Source: Robiginitalea sp. (lineage in GTDB: Bacteria > Bacteroidota > Bacteroidia > Flavobacteriales > Flavobacteriaceae). From it: a stretch of DNA of 64,000 nucleotides. The stretch spans positions 1-64,000 of the forward strand of contig JAHEJJ010000004.1 of NCBI GenBank assembly GCA_024638915.1. The letters run 5' to 3'. Numbering within the stretch: position 1 is the stretch's first letter; every line of letters begins with the position of its first letter. The translations under genes and the position numbers were made by a program. The notes under the pieces were generated by a model. It searched no databases. It was given only the letters and a program-made list of their open reading frames with translations, and had not been told where the DNA came from. This document shows positions 1-7,341 of the stretch, in pieces.

Positions 1-811
1 CTTCTTCACGGGCCAGACGCCTCGTATAAACCGCGGCATCTTTATCTGTAACCTTGGTAAATCCGTCAATGACATCAAAATTTACGTTTTCGGGCAATAT
101 ATCTTCACCGATCCCCTCGGTCACATAAGGGTAGATCTCATCAGGGTCGAATATGCCGGTCTCATGATATTTCTTAAAAACGGAACCATAGGTATCTACC
201 CCCCATACCTTAATTTCAGGATTCTTCGACTTCAAATAAGTTCCAACACCTGAAATTGTGCCTCCTGTACCCACTCCAACTACAAAATGAGTAACCTTCC
301 CTTCTGTTTGCTCCCATATCTCAGGACCTGTGGTTAAAAAATGAGCCTTGGTATTCGAAGGATTGTCATATTGATTTACATACCATGATTCAGGAATCTC
401 TTCCGATAGTCTCCTGGCGGTAGAATAATAGCTTCGAGGATCATCCGGGGCTACATCGGTAGGGCAAACATGGACCTCACTACCCATGGCTTTGAGAATG
501 TCTATTTTCTCCTTAGACTGTTTATCATTAATCACGCAGATCATCTTATAGCCTTTCACAACAGCTGCCAGGGCCAATCCCATTCCCGTATTACCGGATG
601 TACCTTCAATAATTGTCCCGCCGGGTTTTAATATACCTTCGGCTTCTGCATCTTCAACCATTTGAAGCGCCATACGGTCTTTTACGGAATTGCCGGGATT
701 AAAGGTTTCGTATTTGGCCAGCACCAGGCAAGGGACTTCAGCCGTAAGTTTATTCATTTTTACCAGGGGCGTATGGCCGATGGTATCCAAAATAGTCTCT
801 GCGTAATCCAT
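1..811 (-). CDS. Cystathionine beta-synthase / cysteine synthase family PLP enzyme (3' end cut off by window)
   Basis: I translated this frame from the ATG at 811; it stays open to base 1, giving 270 residues without a stop. It is a fold-type II PLP enzyme of sulfur amino-acid metabolism. The PLP lysine lies in NPGNSVKDR (K44), the phosphate/substrate loop TSGNTG is at 71-76 and the glycine-rich PLP-phosphate loop GVGTGGTISG at about 180-189. The segment after the first loop (residues 120-155, SYYSTARRL, NQYDNPSN) looks more like cystathionine beta-synthase than CysK/CysM, but either activity is possible. A C-terminal regulatory CBS pair, if present, would lie outside the window. A TATCTTTG box sits six bases before the ATG. 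Confidence 0.85.
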   Translation of the reverse strand, partial: MDYAETILDTIGHTPLVKMNKLTAEVPCLVLAKYETFNPGNSVKDRMALQMVEDAEAEGILKPGGTIIEGTSGNTGMGLALAAVVKGYKMICVINDKQSKEKIDILKAMGSEVHVCPTDVAPDDPRSYYSTARRLSEEIPESWYVNQYDNPSNTKAHFLTTGPEIWEQTEGKVTHFVVGVGTGGTISGVGTYLKSKNPEIKVWGVDTYGSVFKKYHETGIFDPDEIYPYVTEGIGEDILPENVNFDVIDGFTKVTDKDAAVYTRRLAREE

Positions 812-817
812 GTGCGG

Positions 818-825
818 CAAAGATA
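818..825 (-). promoter_or_regulatory. Candidate -7 box TATCTTTG directly before the CBS-like gene
   Basis: On the minus strand the sequence reads TATCTTTG, a full match to the Bacteroidota -7 element TAnnTTTG, and ends six bases before the ATG. No TTG is seen at the usual -33 distance. If used, the transcript would be almost leaderless. Confidence 0.35.
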
Positions 826-885
826 AAACTAGTATTTAGAAATATGAGTCGTGAATGACCGAAATATGATATGATCCGCGGAGAT

Positions 886-2127
886 TCATTCGAACTTAAT
901 AGCTTTTACAGGACTGATCCTGTTTATAATATAGGACGGGATCAGCAACATGGCTGAACAAAGAAGGAATACCCCAAGATTGAGCAGTAAAACATGGAAG
1001 ACACTGATATGCACGGGTATATATTCCATATAGTATTCCTGCGGATTGGGAAACTTAAAAATTCTGTACTTATCCTGTGCCCAAATAAGGCCAAGACCTA
1101 TCAGATTTCCCCAGAAAAGGCCAATCCCAATAAGGTAAGCGGCATTATAAATAAATACTTTGCGGATACTCCAGCTCGAAGCCCCAAGAGCCTTTAATAC
1201 TCCGATCATAGGGGTACGCTCCAAAATAAGGACCAACAAAGCTGTGATCATATTTATACCACCTACGATAATCATAATACCGATGATCAAAGCAATATTA
1301 AAATCAAAGAGATCGATCCACTCAAAAATCAGATAATACTTCTCCCTCAAGGTTTGGGTATCCAGATCAGACTGAGTTTTACCATAGATCTCACGATTTT
1401 TTTCATCGATCTGAGCAAAATCATCAAGGAAGACCTCAAAATTACCCACCTGATCTTCTCCCCATTTGTTCATCCTTTGGATATGCCGTATATCTGTAAA
1501 AATATAGAGCCCGTCAATATCTTCAAATCCACTGTCGTATAAGCCCACAACTTCGAATTTACGCTGATTCGGATTTTTTGATGGATCGTCCTCTTTGAGA
1601 AAAAATGCAAAAAAGGTATCTCCTACTCCAAGTCCCAGCCTGGAACCCAGCGTAGCGGAAAGCAATACCTCTGTGTTCAGCGGACCGGCATAATCAGGCA
1701 TACGGCCCTCTATAAGATATTCGTCGATTATGTCCCACTTATATTCAGGCCCTACGCCTTTAGCTATAATCCCCTCAAAAGTCTCCGACGTCCTGATGAT
1801 ACCTCCTTTGGAAGCAACAGCCTGCACATGATCTATCCCATCAACATCCTTAAATTCTGGAAAGAATTCTTGCGTTTTAGAAATAGGTACTACGGAGACA
1901 TCTGAAAGGTTATTGTCGTAATTATAGATCTGGACATGGCCATTGAAGGCGGCCACCTTTTCTCTGATCTTTTGCTGAAGGCCTGTCCCGGTGGCTATGG
2001 CCACCAACATCATAATCAAGCCCAGGGCGATGGCCGCAATCGCAATTTTTATTATTGGAGCGGATATACTAATTTTATGGTCCTTACCTAAGATTAGGCG
2101 TTTTGCGATAAAAAATTCTAAGTTCAA
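886..2127 (-). CDS. FtsX/LolC-LolE-like ABC transporter permease
   Basis: A 413-residue inner-membrane permease with the MacB/LolE layout: an N-terminal cytoplasmic stub, one membrane segment (about residues 25-47), a large periplasmic domain, then three membrane segments in the last ~150 residues. The FtsX-domain signature ERTPMIGVLKALGASSWSIR follows the second segment. Length fits LolC/LolE (about 400-415), which extract lipoproteins from the inner membrane; a different MacB-type export role is possible because no ATPase gene lies beside it. The start is a TTG: the frame has no upstream ATG before a stop, and the next Met (residue 39) would remove the typical FFIAKRLI beginning. It diverges from the lipoprotein gene whose ATG is three bases away. 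Confidence 0.8.
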   Translation of the reverse strand: MNLEFFIAKRLILGKDHKISISAPIIKIAIAAIALGLIMMLVAIATGTGLQQKIREKVAAFNGHVQIYNYDNNLSDVSVVPISKTQEFFPEFKDVDGIDHVQAVASKGGIIRTSETFEGIIAKGVGPEYKWDIIDEYLIEGRMPDYAGPLNTEVLLSATLGSRLGLGVGDTFFAFFLKEDDPSKNPNQRKFEVVGLYDSGFEDIDGLYIFTDIRHIQRMNKWGEDQVGNFEVFLDDFAQIDEKNREIYGKTQSDLDTQTLREKYYLIFEWIDLFDFNIALIIGIMIIVGGINMITALLVLILERTPMIGVLKALGASSWSIRKVFIYNAAYLIGIGLFWGNLIGLGLIWAQDKYRIFKFPNPQEYYMEYIPVHISVFHVLLLNLGVFLLCSAMLLIPSYIINRISPVKAIKFE

Positions 2128-2130
2128 TCC

Positions 2131-3384
2131 ATGCCCTTTTTGTACACTTTCAAAAATATGTCTTTTTTATGGGTTTTATTACTATTTGCCTGTGGAGGGG
2201 TCAGCCAGAAGGAGGGTCAGCAACAGGAACCAGCTTCGGAGCCATCAGAAATCACAGAGAAGCATGAGCTTCAGATCGCCTCGGCCAGAATTTCCGAATA
2301 TCTACCGCTACTTGAAAACAGGAAAGTTGGCGTGGTGGCTAATCAGACCAGCCTGATCTACAAAAACAAGTCATCAGATACGCTTTCGGCGACCCATCTG
2401 ATCGATTCACTCCTCTCTCTTGGCGTAAACATTGAAAAGGTTTTCGCTCCGGAACATGGATTCAGAGGCCGGGCTGATGCCGGCGAGGCAGTAGCCGATG
2501 GGCGCGACAAAAAATCGGGTTTGCCGGTGATATCGCTTTACGGAGCCAACAAAAAACCTACTTCAGCCCAGTTGGAAGGACTGGATGTTGTACTTTTCGA
2601 CATCCAGGATGTTGGCGTTCGCTTTTACACCTATATCGCTACACTCCAATTGGTAATGGAGGCCTGTGCCGAAGAAATCATCCCGGTTTTGCTACTGGAC
2701 CGGCCCAATCCTAACCTACGCTATGTTGACGGTCCAATTATGGAAAAAGCACACAAAGGATTTCTTGGGCTCACCGAGATCCCGCTGGTCTACGGGATGA
2801 CCATAGGGGAATACGCCTTGATGATCAATGGGGAAAACTGGCTGGAAGCCGGATTAAAATCCGATCTGAAGGTAATTCCATTGGCCCATTATACCCGTGA
2901 TACCAGATACGATCTCCCCGTCCGACCTTCACCTAATTTACCCAATGCAAAAGCAATTGATCTGTATCCGAGCTTAGGTTTGTTTGAAGGCACCAATATC
3001 AATGCCGGCCGTGGTACCGAATTCCAGTTCCAGCGCTTTGGCGCACCCTTCCTGGATAAGGAGTATTTTGATTTTCAATATACCCCCGAGCCCAATTTCG
3101 GTTCAAAAGATCCTAAGCATAAAGGGATCGTCTGTTATGGTACAGATTTATCAGCAGAAAAGGAATTGGATCGGATTCACCTGAATTGGTTGATTGAGGC
3201 TTATGAGAACTGTCGGGATAAGAGCCTATTTTTCAATACCTCCAATTTTACAAAACATGCCGGTACGGAAAAACTACAGCAACAAATAGAAGCGCATCTT
3301 ACAGAGGATGAGATCAGGGCCAGCTGGCAAAAAGACCTGGAAAATTTTAAAAAGGTACGGGCTAAATATCTGATCTACGATTGA
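2131..3384 (+). CDS. DUF1343 lipoprotein, NamZ-type exo-beta-N-acetylmuramidase family
   Basis: A 417-residue protein of the DUF1343 family, whose characterised member (Bacillus NamZ, formerly YbbC) releases N-acetylmuramic acid from the non-reducing end of peptidoglycan fragments. Family blocks seen in order: NRKVGVVANQTS, EHGFRGRADAGE, DIQDVGVRFYTYIATL, LLLDRPNPN and RPSPNLPNAKA. The N terminus carries a signal peptide with lipobox LLFAC, so it should be a lipid-anchored envelope protein. A second ATG at 2158 gives a shorter, more usual signal peptide (MSFLWVLLLFAC) and may be the true start. It ends one base before the convergent sterol desaturase-like gene. Muramic-acid recycling is inferred from the family only. 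Confidence 0.85.
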   Translation: MPFLYTFKNMSFLWVLLLFACGGVSQKEGQQQEPASEPSEITEKHELQIASARISEYLPLLENRKVGVVANQTSLIYKNKSSDTLSATHLIDSLLSLGVNIEKVFAPEHGFRGRADAGEAVADGRDKKSGLPVISLYGANKKPTSAQLEGLDVVLFDIQDVGVRFYTYIATLQLVMEACAEEIIPVLLLDRPNPNLRYVDGPIMEKAHKGFLGLTEIPLVYGMTIGEYALMINGENWLEAGLKSDLKVIPLAHYTRDTRYDLPVRPSPNLPNAKAIDLYPSLGLFEGTNINAGRGTEFQFQRFGAPFLDKEYFDFQYTPEPNFGSKDPKHKGIVCYGTDLSAEKELDRIHLNWLIEAYENCRDKSLFFNTSNFTKHAGTEKLQQQIEAHLTEDEIRASWQKDLENFKKVRAKYLIYD

Positions 3385-3385
3385 A

Positions 3386-4225
3386 TTATTTTTTCACAGC
3401 TACACGCGTAGGTTTTCGGTACTTATGAAAGGGCTGCTTTAGCAAGCCCTTTACACTGCCATTTTCAATCCGGTCAGGGAACGTATCTACCCCGTAGGTG
3501 ATATCATGCCGGTTGAGTTTCATAAAAGTCCCGAATATACGATCCCAGATCGAGAAGATATTTCCATAATTGGAGTCTGTATACGGTAAGACATAATGGT
3601 GATGTACTTTGTGCATATCAGGAGAAACGATGATCCAGCTGATGGCATCATCCACTTTTCGTGGCAGGCGGATGTTGGCATGGCTGAATTGTGTAGCTAC
3701 CAATGACAGGGTCTGATAAAACATCACGATACCTATTGGGGTCCCGATTAAAAATACGCCCAGCAAGGTGAATGCGAATCGTATAATACTCTCGAGTGGA
3801 TGGTGGCGATTGGCCGTGGTAGTGTCTACTTCATGGTCGGTATGATGCACCAGATGAATCATCCAGAGCGGCTTTACCTGATGTTCTACATAATGTGCCA
3901 GGTAAGCCCCGATGAGATCGAGAAGTAATACTCCAAGTACCACATAAAGCCACAACGGCATTTGAGGAAGCCAGTTGATAATCCCAAAATTGTGGGCAGC
4001 GACCCAGTCACTCGATTTTAAAAGCAGGAAGGCCAGGGCAAAATTGATTACGATTGTGGTAAGGGTAAAAAAGAAATTAGGAATGGCATGTCGCCATTTT
4101 TTATAGTTGAACTTAAAAAGTGGGACTGCTCCCTCGAGCAACCAAAAAAAAGTGAGTCCGCTGACCAGAATAAGACTGCGATGAGTAGAAGGTATGTTTT
4201 CGAAATAGGAGATCAGCTCTTCCAT
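3386..4225 (-). CDS. Sterol desaturase / fatty acid hydroxylase superfamily protein
   Basis: A 279-residue membrane protein with the histidine clusters that hold the di-iron centre of this superfamily: HYVEH, HLVHHTDHEVDTTTANRHH and, near residue 200, HKVHHH. Several hydrophobic segments precede the first cluster, as in integral-membrane hydroxylases. The substrate cannot be told; in flavobacteria such proteins are usually uncharacterised, and hydroxylation of a lipid or carotenoid is only a family-level guess. Minus-strand TATTTTTG at 4238-4231 is a full match to the -7 box just upstream of the ATG. Confidence 0.85.
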   Translation of the reverse strand: MEELISYFENIPSTHRSLILVSGLTFFWLLEGAVPLFKFNYKKWRHAIPNFFFTLTTIVINFALAFLLLKSSDWVAAHNFGIINWLPQMPLWLYVVLGVLLLDLIGAYLAHYVEHQVKPLWMIHLVHHTDHEVDTTTANRHHPLESIIRFAFTLLGVFLIGTPIGIVMFYQTLSLVATQFSHANIRLPRKVDDAISWIIVSPDMHKVHHHYVLPYTDSNYGNIFSIWDRIFGTFMKLNRHDITYGVDTFPDRIENGSVKGLLKQPFHKYRKPTRVAVKK

Positions 4226-4306
4226 GACTTCAAAAATAGCGATTTTAGGAAAATGATTCCTGTTGTTGTACTAGCCAGATAACTTAATGGATATATATGG
4301 ACACCA

Positions 4307-4798
4307 CTAATTATAATGTTTTTTCAGGGACTCTACAATTCGAAAGGCCGCCGGGCAAATCACCAGGTTCTTCATCGTGATATCGCTGATTTGGTGGAAT
4401 TTCTTTCGGTTGGTATGTGGGTAGTCCCGGCATGCTTTAGGCCGAACCTCGTAGATGGCGCAATAATGATCTTCGGCTAAAAATGGGCAGGGCAGTTGTT
4501 GAAGTACATGATCTTGGTCTTCATCGATCTGTAGATATTTCTCGATAAAATTCTGAGGCTTGAGTTTTAAATGCCTGGCGATACGTACAATATCGGTATC
4601 AGTAAACAAAGGGCCCGTAGTCTTGCAGCAGTTGGCGCATTCAAGGCAATCTGTTCTTTGAAATTCTTCTTCATGCAGACGTTGCATAGTGGTATTGAGG
4701 TCTTTGGGTGGTTTCCTTCTGAGTTTTGAAAAAAACTTTCTGTTTTCCTTTTGTTTTTGTTTTGCCAGGATCGGTAACTTCCTTATTTCCTCCTCCAT
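4307..4798 (-). CDS. YkgJ/UPF0153-type cysteine-cluster protein
   Basis: A 163-residue soluble protein of the zinc- or iron-chelating Cys-cluster family. The defining CxxCxxCC motif is at residues 51-58 (CLECANCC), with further cysteines at 104, 113, 123 and 148 that match the family's metal-binding pattern. No reaction is known for most members. The N-terminal 45 residues are highly basic. It lies downstream of, and in the opposite direction to, the methyltransferase gene at 4867, sharing a 68-bp intergenic region. Confidence 0.8.
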   Translation of the reverse strand: MEEEIRKLPILAKQKQKENRKFFSKLRRKPPKDLNTTMQRLHEEEFQRTDCLECANCCKTTGPLFTDTDIVRIARHLKLKPQNFIEKYLQIDEDQDHVLQQLPCPFLAEDHYCAIYEVRPKACRDYPHTNRKKFHQISDITMKNLVICPAAFRIVESLKKHYN

Positions 4799-4809
4799 TT
4801 AATTCCGAG

Positions 4810-4843
4810 TTGCGGTTATAAGCCACTAATATTAGTATTTTTG
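4810..4843 (+). promoter_or_regulatory. Candidate Bacteroidota promoter for the methyltransferase gene
   Basis: TATTTTTG at 4836-4843 is a full match to TAnnTTTG; the nearest TTG is at 4810-4812, giving a rather long 23-base spacer. The downstream start codon is at 4867. Confidence 0.4.
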
Positions 4844-4866
4844 TTCACTTTTAAAGGGCAATACGG

Positions 4867-5598
4867 TTGCAAAATAACAACTTATCAGATACCGATATTT
4901 TCGGGCAGGCATTGACGGATTATTATCAGGGGAATTACAAGCAGGATATCACCACTCATATTTCATTGGATGAAACCGACGTGCTACCGTTGCCCTATCT
5001 CTTTCGTAATTACGATCAAATGCCCGTTTTGGAACAAATCGCGCTCGGGCTTTCTAAAGGAAAAGTGCTCGATGTAGGTTGCGGTGCCGGAAGTCATAGT
5101 TTTTTCCTTCAAAACAAAGGCCTCGAGGTGACTGCTCTGGACATTTCTCCGGGAGCAATAAATGTGTGCAGGCAAAGGGGGATCCAAAATGCGGTGTTAG
5201 GCGACATAAGGAGTTTTGCAGGTTCAAAATTCGACACCATATTGTTGTTAATGCACGGCATTGGTATGGCAGAAACGCTTGCTAATTTAGAACCTTTTCT
5301 TTTAAAACTTCGGTCGCTGCTCAATCCGGGAGGCCAAATACTGCTCGATTCCTCCGATATTATTTATATGTTCGATCAGGACAAAGACGGCGGGTACTGG
5401 ATCCCTGGCAATGTTTCCTATTATGGTGAAGTACAATTCATTACCGAATACCAGGGAATTAAAAGTGACCCGTTCCCCTGGTTATATCTGGATTATCAAA
5501 ACTTAAATAAGGTGGCAGATCGGGCACATTTTGTGGTCGAACTTGTAAGGGAAGGTGGCCACAACGACTATTTAGCCAGGTTATCGATTGATTGTTAA
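4867..5598 (+). CDS. Class I SAM-dependent methyltransferase
   Basis: A 243-residue soluble protein with the Rossmann-fold SAM-binding motif I VLDVGCGAGSHS at residues 67-78, an acidic motif II end (ALDIS) and a post-motif region LLLMHGIGMAE. The substrate is not recognisable. The start is a TTG: an in-frame stop lies 15 bases upstream and no ATG occurs before the conserved part, so TTG at 4867 is the only reasonable choice. A candidate promoter with TATTTTTG lies 23 bases upstream. Confidence 0.8.
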   Translation: MQNNNLSDTDIFGQALTDYYQGNYKQDITTHISLDETDVLPLPYLFRNYDQMPVLEQIALGLSKGKVLDVGCGAGSHSFFLQNKGLEVTALDISPGAINVCRQRGIQNAVLGDIRSFAGSKFDTILLLMHGIGMAETLANLEPFLLKLRSLLNPGGQILLDSSDIIYMFDQDKDGGYWIPGNVSYYGEVQFITEYQGIKSDPFPWLYLDYQNLNKVADRAHFVVELVREGGHNDYLARLSIDC

Positions 5599-5652
5599 TA
5601 GATTAGGTGAGTTTTCGTTATTTAATGTATTTTGCAACAAATTTATCATTAC

Positions 5653-6501
5653 ATGTTTAGAAAGTGGATTTTATTGCTGTTGATTTCATCAGGATGGATA
5701 TGGGGATGCTCTACCGACGACGACAACAATGCCTTACCCGATGATGGTACTGTAAATAAGTCGGCCAACCTACTTGGCGCGGGAGATTCCGCCAACGATA
5801 TCCTTTCGAACACTGATTTTACAAGCCTTTTGATTGAGATCGCCTACGTTGAGGGATTCCGTCCCACCCAGGAAGCGATGGATGCTTTTGAGAATTACCT
5901 GAGAGCACGGACTTTTAAAGAGGTCATAGAAATTCAATACAATTCTCTCCCCTCGCCCAATCAGGAGTCGCTCACCATACAGGAAGTTGCTAATCTAGAG
6001 GACGAGAATCGTGTTAATTACAATGATGGAAGTACTCTGGCCATATATATTTACTTCGCAGATTCTCCCGATGAGAGCGATGATGAAGCTTCCGGTTTGG
6101 TTACACTCGGATCGGTGTACCGCAACACTTCTATGGTAGTTTATGCACAGACCGTTCGCGATTTAGCGGCCAGAAGCATCCTGATCAGTGTCGCTGATGT
6201 GGAATCGGCAACGCTTAACCACGAATTCGGGCATCTGTTTGGACTGGTAGATCTTGGCACAGCCATGGTCAATGATCATGAAGATGTGCAACGCGATGAA
6301 GAAGGCAATCCGGAATTGGATAGCAACGGGAATCCAATTGAGAATAACCACTGTGTAGTGGAGGGATGCCTGATGAGGGCCGAACTGCAATTCGGAGGAG
6401 GAATTATGGGCATGCTCGAGAGCAGGGCTGCAAGAGGTCTTTCCGTACCGAGCCTGGATGCCGAGTGTATTCTCGATCTTCAGGGGAATGGGGGGCGTTA
6501 G
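5653..6501 (+). CDS. Secreted lipoprotein with metzincin-like zinc protease motif
   Basis: A protein of 282 residues from the ATG at 5653, which gives a clean lipoprotein signal (MFRKWILLLLISSGWIWGC, lipid Cys at 19); an in-frame TTG at 5632 is less likely. The zinc motif HEFGHLFGLVD (about residues 190-200) fits HExxHxxGxxD, in which an Asp replaces the third His of classic metzincins, as in snapalysin-type proteases. A Met about 40 residues later in CLMRAEL could be the Met-turn. An extracellular, outer-membrane-anchored peptidase is the likely role; substrate unknown. The gene converges on queE with a 33-base gap. Confidence 0.75.
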   Translation: MFRKWILLLLISSGWIWGCSTDDDNNALPDDGTVNKSANLLGAGDSANDILSNTDFTSLLIEIAYVEGFRPTQEAMDAFENYLRARTFKEVIEIQYNSLPSPNQESLTIQEVANLEDENRVNYNDGSTLAIYIYFADSPDESDDEASGLVTLGSVYRNTSMVVYAQTVRDLAARSILISVADVESATLNHEFGHLFGLVDLGTAMVNDHEDVQRDEEGNPELDSNGNPIENNHCVVEGCLMRAELQFGGGIMGMLESRAARGLSVPSLDAECILDLQGNGGR

Positions 6502-6534
6502 TATTGATTAAATTCTTAATCCTCGGCGTGCTTC

Positions 6535-7167
6535 TCAAGGTATATGAAGGTACTTATGGGTTTGCAGCGAAACCTTCCATTTTGGATTTTGCAGCACATA
6601 ATCTACGATTAGGGGGATGACTCTCTCCCTTACACTCCATTCGGGTTGTAGATATAAAATACAGGTCTCACCTACTTTAGCCGCCTGCTCTTCCGCAAAT
6701 TTAAAATCGTGCTTGTTATATACGATGACTTTTAGTTCATCCGCGTTCTTATGGATATCGCCTGCCGGTAGCTTATTTTTCTTGGGAGAGAGGCAGATCC
6801 AATCCCAATCTCCCGTTAAGGGGTAGGCCCCTGAAGTCTCGATATGCGTTTTCAAATCACATGATTTAAGGGCCGAAGTAAGCGGACCCATATCCCAAGT
6901 TAAAGGTTCTCCCCCCGTCACCACAACCGTATCGGCATAGTGCGATGCGTTCTTAACAATTTGGTCTATAGCTGTAGGAGGATGGATTTCGGCATTCCAG
7001 CTTTCCTTGACATCGCACCAATGACAACCCACGTCACATCCCCCAATTCTTATAAAATATGCGGCCGTCCCTTTGTGATATCCCTCTCCCTGAATGGTAT
7101 AAAACTCTTCCATCAGCGGAAGCATTATACCTTGGTCGACCTTAAGTAGCACCTCTTCGTTTAACAT
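6535..7167 (-). CDS. queE: 7-carboxy-7-deazaguanine synthase (radical SAM)
   Basis: QueE converts 6-carboxy-tetrahydropterin to 7-carboxy-7-deazaguanine, a committed step of queuosine (preQ0) synthesis. The radical SAM cluster motif is CDVGCHWC, the CX3CX2C spacing expected for this family, preceded by EEFYTIQGEG and followed by VVTGGEPL. The length of about 210 residues fits. Two ATGs are possible, at 7182 and 7167. I prefer 7167 because a full -7 box (TATCTTTG, 7179-7172) overlaps the longer reading frame and would start transcription near 7168. No other queuosine genes are in the window. Confidence 0.92.
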   Translation of the reverse strand: MLNEEVLLKVDQGIMLPLMEEFYTIQGEGYHKGTAAYFIRIGGCDVGCHWCDVKESWNAEIHPPTAIDQIVKNASHYADTVVVTGGEPLTWDMGPLTSALKSCDLKTHIETSGAYPLTGDWDWICLSPKKNKLPAGDIHKNADELKVIVYNKHDFKFAEEQAAKVGETCILYLQPEWSVRERVIPLIVDYVLQNPKWKVSLQTHKYLHIP

Positions 7168-7171
7168 GGCA

Positions 7172-7179
7172 CAAAGATA
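7172..7179 (-). promoter_or_regulatory. Candidate -7 box TATCTTTG abutting queE
   Basis: The minus strand reads TATCTTTG, a complete TAnnTTTG match, four bases before the ATG at 7167. No TTG at the -33 distance. The same octamer stands just before the CBS-like gene at 811. Confidence 0.35.
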
Positions 7180-7296
7180 CATTTAAGTTGCGTGTGCTCG
7201 CTTAAAAAATTGCATATCACGATCGCCTAAAAATGCAATAGCCGATGGGTTTTCTTACATTGAATAGGTCATAGTTAAAGGATGGCGGTCAGGGGT

Positions 7297-7326
7297 TTGA
7301 TGTTGCCTTAAATTACCCTATTTTTA
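7297..7326 (+). promoter_or_regulatory. Candidate Bacteroidota promoter for the DUF853 ATPase gene
   Basis: TTG at 7297-7299, a 19-base spacer, and TATTTTTA at 7319-7326 (seven of eight matches to TAnnTTTG). The spacing is the same as in the rpsL promoter. The start codon at 7342 leaves a leader of only about ten bases. Confidence 0.55.
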
Positions 7327-7341
7327 ACAAAAATTTCAGGG

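Noticed and set aside
6506-6521. Inverted repeat GATTAA/TTAATC between the metalloprotease and queE
   Set aside because: Too short and weak for a terminator, although the genes converge here.
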